Assembly (NCBI GenBank): GCA_012329065.1
Contig: JAAXPZ010000076.1
Span: 1 to 32,406 of the forward strand
Reading direction: 5' to 3'
Origin: Sulfurovum sp.
GTDB lineage: Bacteria; Campylobacterota; Campylobacteria; Campylobacterales; Sulfurovaceae
DNA length: 32,406 nucleotides
Shown in pieces: positions 28,530 to 32,406 of this stretch. Every line of letters begins with the position of its first letter. Position 1 is the first letter of the stretch. Position numbers and translations under genes: made by a program. The notes under the pieces are model-generated. The model was not told where the DNA came from and did not search any database. It worked only from the letters and a program-made list of their open reading frames with translations.

Positions 28530-31459
28530 TCTTTCCCATACCTCACCTTAGGCTCCGCAGCCATAAGCATCTCATCTTCACTATTGCCTATCTGTCCTTC
28601 ATCATTGACATAGGCACCAGCATCAGAACCAAACCCGCTTCCGTCATAAAACTTCTCTACAAAAGCCACTACTTTTTCTAACACTCTTGGCACTACTCTT
28701 TTTCGTTCTAGTAATTTGGGCTTCACTGTAAGTGTTTTGGCTATGTCGTCGTTGAGTGGTTTTCTTTGGTCATATATATAGGTGTCTATGACCTTTCGTA
28801 TCTTCCTCTCATCTAGCTTCTCGTCTTCACATATCTGCGTAAATGCCTTGTCTTTTTGCTCATCCCAGTACTTCTCAAAGGCTTCGTCTACAAGGTCTGC
28901 GTCGCTTATGTCTTGCAAGTACCCATCTATAAACTGTTCTATGAGTTCTTTTTTACTTCGTAGTTGTGGGTTGTTGTTGATGATGTTTGAGATGTTCTGC
29001 TTTTGCTTCGCTTTCTCTTCTTCTGGTGCGTCTATGAGTTTGGCTAGCAGTCTGAGTATGTAGCTTACATTTATCTCGTCTTTTTGTATGAGTTCTAGCT
29101 CAAAATCCACATCGTCTAGTATGGAAACTTTTTCTACTTCTGTACGTGCAGGTTTCATGTCTAGGTACTTGCTCGTGTAGTCGGCAAACTCTTGCTCGCT
29201 CATGCCTGTCTGGGAGAAGTCAAACTCTGCAAAAGACTCCAACACATTTTTCACACGCATCAAGGCTCTAAATGCCTGTACAAATGCCAACTTCTCTTCC
29301 TCTCCATACAAGTCATTTACACTGTCCACTGTAGGCACTAGCTCTTTTAGATGCTCCAATGCCTCTGTAAACTTGTCTAGGTAGTCTTCATACGGTTCCA
29401 TGAGTATGGTATCTATGGCATCTTTGTTAGAAAACAGCGTGATGGCTTCGTCTGTAGCATTCTTCAAGTTTCTAAAACTGACGATATTCCCCTGACTCTT
29501 TTTTTCGTCTAGTATTCTGTTGGTGCGTGAAAACGCTTGTATCAGCCCATGGTAGCATAGGTTTTTGTCTACGTACAATGTGTTTAGAGGCTTGCTGTCA
29601 AAGCCTGTCAAGAACATATTGACCACCAAAAGTATGTCTATCTCTTTTCTTTTGACTCTTTGGCTGATGTTGTTGTAGTAGTTGTAGTAAGACTGTGAGT
29701 CTTTGGTGCTGTATGCTGTGCCGTACATGCTGTTGTAGTCGCTTATGAACTCGTCTAGCTTCTCACGGCTGTGTTTGTTGATGTGGGCTTCGTCTACAGA
29801 TGCACCGTCGCCCTCGTCTAGGCTTGTCATACCTGTGGCATCTTTGTCGTCTTCATTGGCTGAGTAGCTAAAGATGGTGGCTATTTTGAGTCTATGCTTC
29901 CCTGCTTCTTTCTTCTGTCTAAACATCTCATAGTACTTGATGAGCATATCGACAGACCCCACCGCCATCATGGCTGTAAAGGTTTTGCTATGCGTCTTTC
30001 GTGCATGGTTGGCTATGATGTAGTCTGTGATTTTGTCTAGTCTGTCTTCACTTTCTAGTAGCTCTTTGGTGTCAATGGCTTCAACATCTATGTCTAAGCT
30101 GTTCACACCCTCTTTTTCTTTATATCTGCCCACATACTCTATGCTAAACTTCAGTACATTTTCGTCGTTTATGGCATCGGTGATGACATACTTGTGCAAA
30201 GCAGGAGAAGAAAAAAGGTCTGCTGTGGTGCGTTTGCCTATGGCATTTTCAGCAAAGATGGGTGTGCCTGTAAAACCTATCATCTGGTTGTTGGTAAAAA
30301 ACTTGTTTATCTTTGTATGTGTTTCGCCAAACTGGCTTCTATGACACTCGTCAAATATAAACACCACCCTAGCCTCTCTCAACTTTTCCATACTTGAGAG
30401 GTACTTAGGCTTGCTTATGGCGGTGTTGAGTTTTTGTATGGTAGTCACGATGAGAGGTGTGTCATCTCCAAACTGCTTGACCAAGGCTTTCGTGTTGTCC
30501 GTACCGTCTACTGAGCCGTCTGAAAAGCTGTTAAACTCCTTGGTCGTCTGAAAGTCCAGGTCTTTTCTGTCTACCACAAAGATAACTTTGTCCACAGAGG
30601 GCATATCCATGAGTATCTGTGCTGTCTTAAATGATGTGAGCGTTTTACCGCTTCCTGTGGTGTGCCAGATGTAGCCGTTTTTGCTAGAGTTCTCTACCCT
30701 GTCTACTATGGCTTCGGTGGCATGGTACTGGTAGGGGCGTAAGACCATGAGTATCTTGGGTACAACTGCTAGCACGATGTACTTGCATATCATCTTCGAG
30801 AGGTGGCACTTTTCTAAAAACACTTCAGCAAAGGCTTCGAGGTTTGTGATGTTCTTGTTCTCTTTGTCTGCCCAGTAAAAGGTCTGTTTCATGCTCATAG
30901 ACTCTAGTCTGGAGTTGGCGTAGTACTTGGTGTTTACGCCGTTACTTATGACAAAGAGTTGCACGTACCCAAAGAGTCCTTTGCCATGTGAGAGTGTGTG
31001 TCTTTTGTAGCGTAGCGTCTGGTTAAAGGCTTCTTTGAGTTCTAGCCCTCTGCGTTTGAGTTCTACCTGTACGAGGGGTAGCCCGTTGATGAGTATGGTC
31101 ACATCATAACGGTTTTTGTACGTACCTTCCATGGTCACTTGGCTCGTCACTTGAAAGCGGTTCTGACACCAATGCACCGAGTCCAAAAATCTCACATAAA
31201 ACTGAGACCCATCATCACGCTGTAGCACAAACTTATCACGAAGTGTCTTCGCTTTCTCAAAGATGTTGCCTTTACCTAAGAAGTTCATCACCTTTTTAAA
31301 CTCATCATCGCTAAAGCTAGTGTGGTTGTGTTTTTCTAGCTGTGTTTTGAGGTTTGCCACCAAGGCATCTTCATCAGGTATGGCTACACTTTCGTAGCCG
31401 TCTTTTGAGAGTTGTACGAGTAGGTTTTCTTCTAAGATTGCTTCGCTTTGTATGCTCAT
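28526..31459 (-). CDS. hsdR: Type I restriction enzyme R subunit (HsdR)
   Basis: Motor and nuclease subunit of a type I restriction-modification system, 977 aa. The N-terminal nuclease (about 115-135) has YDVTILINGLP followed by QVELKRRG, the PD-(D/E)xK arrangement. The SF2 motor has HTTGSGKT at 266-273, DECH at 370-373 and GFTGTP shortly after. A helical C-terminal region assembles the subunit with HsdM and HsdS in this family. Its ATG overlaps the toxin stop by four bases. Its stop TAG lies in a palindromic repeat. HsdS is at the right edge and hsdM is presumably beyond it. Confidence 0.95.
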   Translation of the reverse strand: MSIQSEAILEENLLVQLSKDGYESVAIPDEDALVANLKTQLEKHNHTSFSDDEFKKVMNFLGKGNIFEKAKTLRDKFVLQRDDGSQFYVRFLDSVHWCQNRFQVTSQVTMEGTYKNRYDVTILINGLPLVQVELKRRGLELKEAFNQTLRYKRHTLSHGKGLFGYVQLFVISNGVNTKYYANSRLESMSMKQTFYWADKENKNITNLEAFAEVFLEKCHLSKMICKYIVLAVVPKILMVLRPYQYHATEAIVDRVENSSKNGYIWHTTGSGKTLTSFKTAQILMDMPSVDKVIFVVDRKDLDFQTTKEFNSFSDGSVDGTDNTKALVKQFGDDTPLIVTTIQKLNTAISKPKYLSSMEKLREARVVFIFDECHRSQFGETHTKINKFFTNNQMIGFTGTPIFAENAIGKRTTADLFSSPALHKYVITDAINDENVLKFSIEYVGRYKEKEGVNSLDIDVEAIDTKELLESEDRLDKITDYIIANHARKTHSKTFTAMMAVGSVDMLIKYYEMFRQKKEAGKHRLKIATIFSYSANEDDKDATGMTSLDEGDGASVDEAHINKHSREKLDEFISDYNSMYGTAYSTKDSQSYYNYYNNISQRVKRKEIDILLVVNMFLTGFDSKPLNTLYVDKNLCYHGLIQAFSRTNRILDEKKSQGNIVSFRNLKNATDEAITLFSNKDAIDTILMEPYEDYLDKFTEALEHLKELVPTVDSVNDLYGEEEKLAFVQAFRALMRVKNVLESFAEFDFSQTGMSEQEFADYTSKYLDMKPARTEVEKVSILDDVDFELELIQKDEINVSYILRLLAKLIDAPEEEKAKQKQNISNIINNNPQLRSKKELIEQFIDGYLQDISDADLVDEAFEKYWDEQKDKAFTQICEDEKLDERKIRKVIDTYIYDQRKPLNDDIAKTLTVKPKLLERKRVVPRVLEKVVAFVEKFYDGSGFGSDAGAYVNDEGQIGNSEDEMLMAAEPKVRYGKE

Positions 31460-31785
31460 AGGTTTTCTACCTTCTCCAGTAGTGGCTTTAGTTTAGACAT
31501 ATCTATGTTTTCTTTTTGTGTCTTGGAGTACATGGTTATCAAGTAGACTTTGTCCTGTGATGTTTTAGTATAGTACACGACTCTATAGCCACCACTATTG
31601 CCACCTGTATCAGAATTTTTCACTCTAATTTTATAAAGATTATTACCCAAATGTATACCGATGTCGAATGCTATTTCAAGTTTTTCTACGAGTTCGAGTA
31701 TATCGTCTTTTATGTGTCTGTATTTTTTATGGAGTTTCTTAACATCTCTCTGAAACTCCTCTAAGGCAATGACCTCATAGTTCAT
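31456..31785 (-). CDS. RelE/ParE-superfamily toxin
   Basis: A 109-aa protein of the RelE fold, which typically cleaves mRNA on the ribosome. LEEFQRDVKKLHKKY is the N-terminal helix, NNLYKIRVKNSD the central strands with basic residues, and GGYRVVYYTK plus DKVYLITMYSKTQKENI the C-terminal strands. It overlaps the upstream antitoxin gene by 11 bases and hsdR by four bases, so the toxin is translationally tied to both. This places a toxin-antitoxin module inside a restriction operon. Confidence 0.88.
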   Translation of the reverse strand: MNYEVIALEEFQRDVKKLHKKYRHIKDDILELVEKLEIAFDIGIHLGNNLYKIRVKNSDTGGNSGGYRVVYYTKTSQDKVYLITMYSKTQKENIDMSKLKPLLEKVENL

Positions 31786-32008
31786 TTAAAAAGTCTCTGG
31801 CTCTCTTTTCTTGTTTTCCTCCACTTATAGACAGAGATATATCTTCCAACGCTAACCTTACTGTACCTGTCAAATCTTTTCTACCATTTCTATACATCAA
31901 GTCTTCTATGATGAGTTCAGAAAGATAATTCTTCATCTCTTCAACTGTCTTAAACTGGGAGTTCAATGTCTTCTCTAGGTCTGGATTGTTTATCTGTATT
32001 GCTAGCAT
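31775..32008 (-). CDS. Antitoxin of the RelE-type pair
   Basis: A 77-aa protein, by size and position the antitoxin. The N-terminal half (INNPDLEKTL, then TVEEMKNYLSELIIEDL) resembles short helical antitoxins of RelB/ParD/Phd-associated type; I cannot name the exact family. The C-terminal half (about 50-77) is the likely toxin-binding tail. AAAGGAGC lies 7 bases upstream of the ATG, and a TATAAT on the minus strand is at 32038-32043, so the pair has its own promoter. Confidence 0.8.
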   Translation of the reverse strand: MLAIQINNPDLEKTLNSQFKTVEEMKNYLSELIIEDLMYRNGRKDLTGTVRLALEDISLSISGGKQEKRARDFLNEL

Positions 32009-32037
32009 TTTTGCTCCTTTGTATTATGTTTGATATT

Positions 32038-32043
32038 ATTATA
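32038..32043 (-). promoter_or_regulatory. -10 box of the antitoxin-toxin-hsdR transcript
   Basis: TATAAT on the minus strand, 30 bases before the antitoxin start and downstream of the three palindromes. The surrounding TATAATAATAT is partly self-complementary, as often seen where antitoxins bind their own promoter. Confidence 0.5.
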
Positions 32044-32070
32044 CCATATTCAAAATATACACATGTCAAC

Positions 32071-32099
32071 GTAGGGGCAATCCCTTGTGGTTGCCCTTT
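32071..32099 (+). repeat. 29-bp palindromic element, spacer copy 1
   Basis: GTAG, stem GGGCAATC, loop CCTTGT, stem GGTTGCCC, TTT. Seven Watson-Crick pairs and one G-U pair. It is one of three copies between hsdS and the antitoxin gene. Confidence 0.8.
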
Positions 32100-32134
32100 G
32101 AAATCCCATGTGCAAATAATTTACCATGAATGAC

Positions 32135-32163
32135 GTAGGGGCGAACCTGTGTGTTCGCCCTTT
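32135..32163 (+). repeat. 29-bp palindromic element, spacer copy 2
   Basis: GTAG, stem GGGCGAAC, loop CTGTGT, stem GTTCGCCC, TTT. All eight pairs are Watson-Crick. Same orientation as the copy 64 bases to the left. Confidence 0.85.
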
Positions 32164-32192
32164 GCTTGTAATCCAAAATAAATATGCAATCC

Positions 32193-32221
32193 AAAGGGCA
32201 GACACATAGGTCTGCCCCTAC
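32193..32221 (-). repeat. 29-bp palindromic element, copy at hsdS end
   Basis: On the minus strand: GTAG, stem GGGCAGAC, loop CTATGT, stem GTCTGCCC, TTT. All eight pairs form. The TAG of the element is the hsdS stop codon (32218-32220). The hairpin followed by TTT is a plausible intrinsic terminator for hsdS. Confidence 0.85.
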
Positions 32222-32406
32222 GCAAACATTTGTTGCAACAACCCTCTCTTAAATGTCTTCATCTTCTCTAGGCTTTGGGTATTTTGTGCTATCTTGGTGT
32301 CGATGGCGGAAAGGAAGTTGGCGATTTTTGTTTGTTCTGGGAGGGATGGGAGGTTGATTTTTATTTTTTTTAAATCATTTGAGTTAATAGCTGGGTAACT
32401 TGTTCC
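32218..32406 (-). CDS. hsdS: Type I restriction specificity subunit, 3' end (HsdS)
   Basis: The last 62 codons of a gene that enters from the right edge. The reading INLPSLPEQTKIANFLSAID, then KMKTFKRGLLQQMFA, is the conserved C-terminal spacer helix and tail of HsdS, which selects the DNA target. The end is fixed by a TAG supplied by a palindromic repeat. It is in the same direction as the toxin-antitoxin pair and hsdR. Confidence 0.88.
   Translation of the reverse strand, partial: GTSYPAINSNDLKKIKINLPSLPEQTKIANFLSAIDTKIAQNTQSLEKMKTFKRGLLQQMFA

Noticed and set aside
32071-32221. CRISPR array from the three regularly spaced repeats
   Set aside because: Copies differ in sequence, are palindromic, occur in both orientations and have unequal spacers; no cas gene is visible.

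Overview
The window looks like chromosome of a Campylobacterota (epsilonproteobacterial) organism, most likely a free-living Sulfurovum/Sulfurimonas-type relative. The evidence is low GC, dense gene packing, a Wolinella-type frdCAB operon with a di-heme FrdC, a Suv3-like helicase, and a purC-purS-purQ chain of ATGA-overlapping genes. The genus is an inference; no rRNA gene is present.

Layout from left to right. At 1-850 a TetR-family repressor (minus) has a consensus-like promoter whose 17-bp spacer holds a probable operator, with two further operator copies upstream. Next come a secreted NodB-type polysaccharide deacetylase (minus) and, divergently, a 939-aa Suv3-like RNA helicase. At 5446-8952 lies fumarate reductase frdC-frdA-frdB. 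At 9386-14113 a chain of six overlapping genes runs ctpA-purC-purS-purQ-(BatD/SH3-like)-plsC. A decayed tyrosine integrase (14161-14382) separates plsC from a YbgC-type thioesterase. A secreted protein of unknown function follows. At 16004-21682 is a nickel/peptide-type ABC importer operon. Its binding-protein gene is frameshifted, and a DcsG-like ATP-grasp ligase gene sits between the second ATPase and the first permease, overlapping both. Then come valS, a DUF3597 protein (minus) and the transhydrogenase genes pntA-pntB (minus).

The right end (28500-32406, minus) is a defence island. The 3' end of hsdS enters from the right edge, followed by a RelE/ParE-type toxin-antitoxin pair and hsdR. 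The toxin gene overlaps hsdR by four bases. The island abuts a truncated, internally deleted yjbQ pseudogene. Four copies of a 29-bp palindromic element lie in the island: one at the end of hsdR and three beside the end of hsdS. Each forms an 8-bp stem with a 6-nt loop. Stem sequences differ between copies but stay paired, and two copies supply the TAG stop codons of hsdR and hsdS.

The best candidates for something undescribed are (1) the ABC importer plus ATP-grasp ligase, which could make or modify a small amide-bonded ligand that the importer handles, and (2) the covarying palindromes that end the restriction-modification genes, together with a toxin-antitoxin pair coupled to hsdR.
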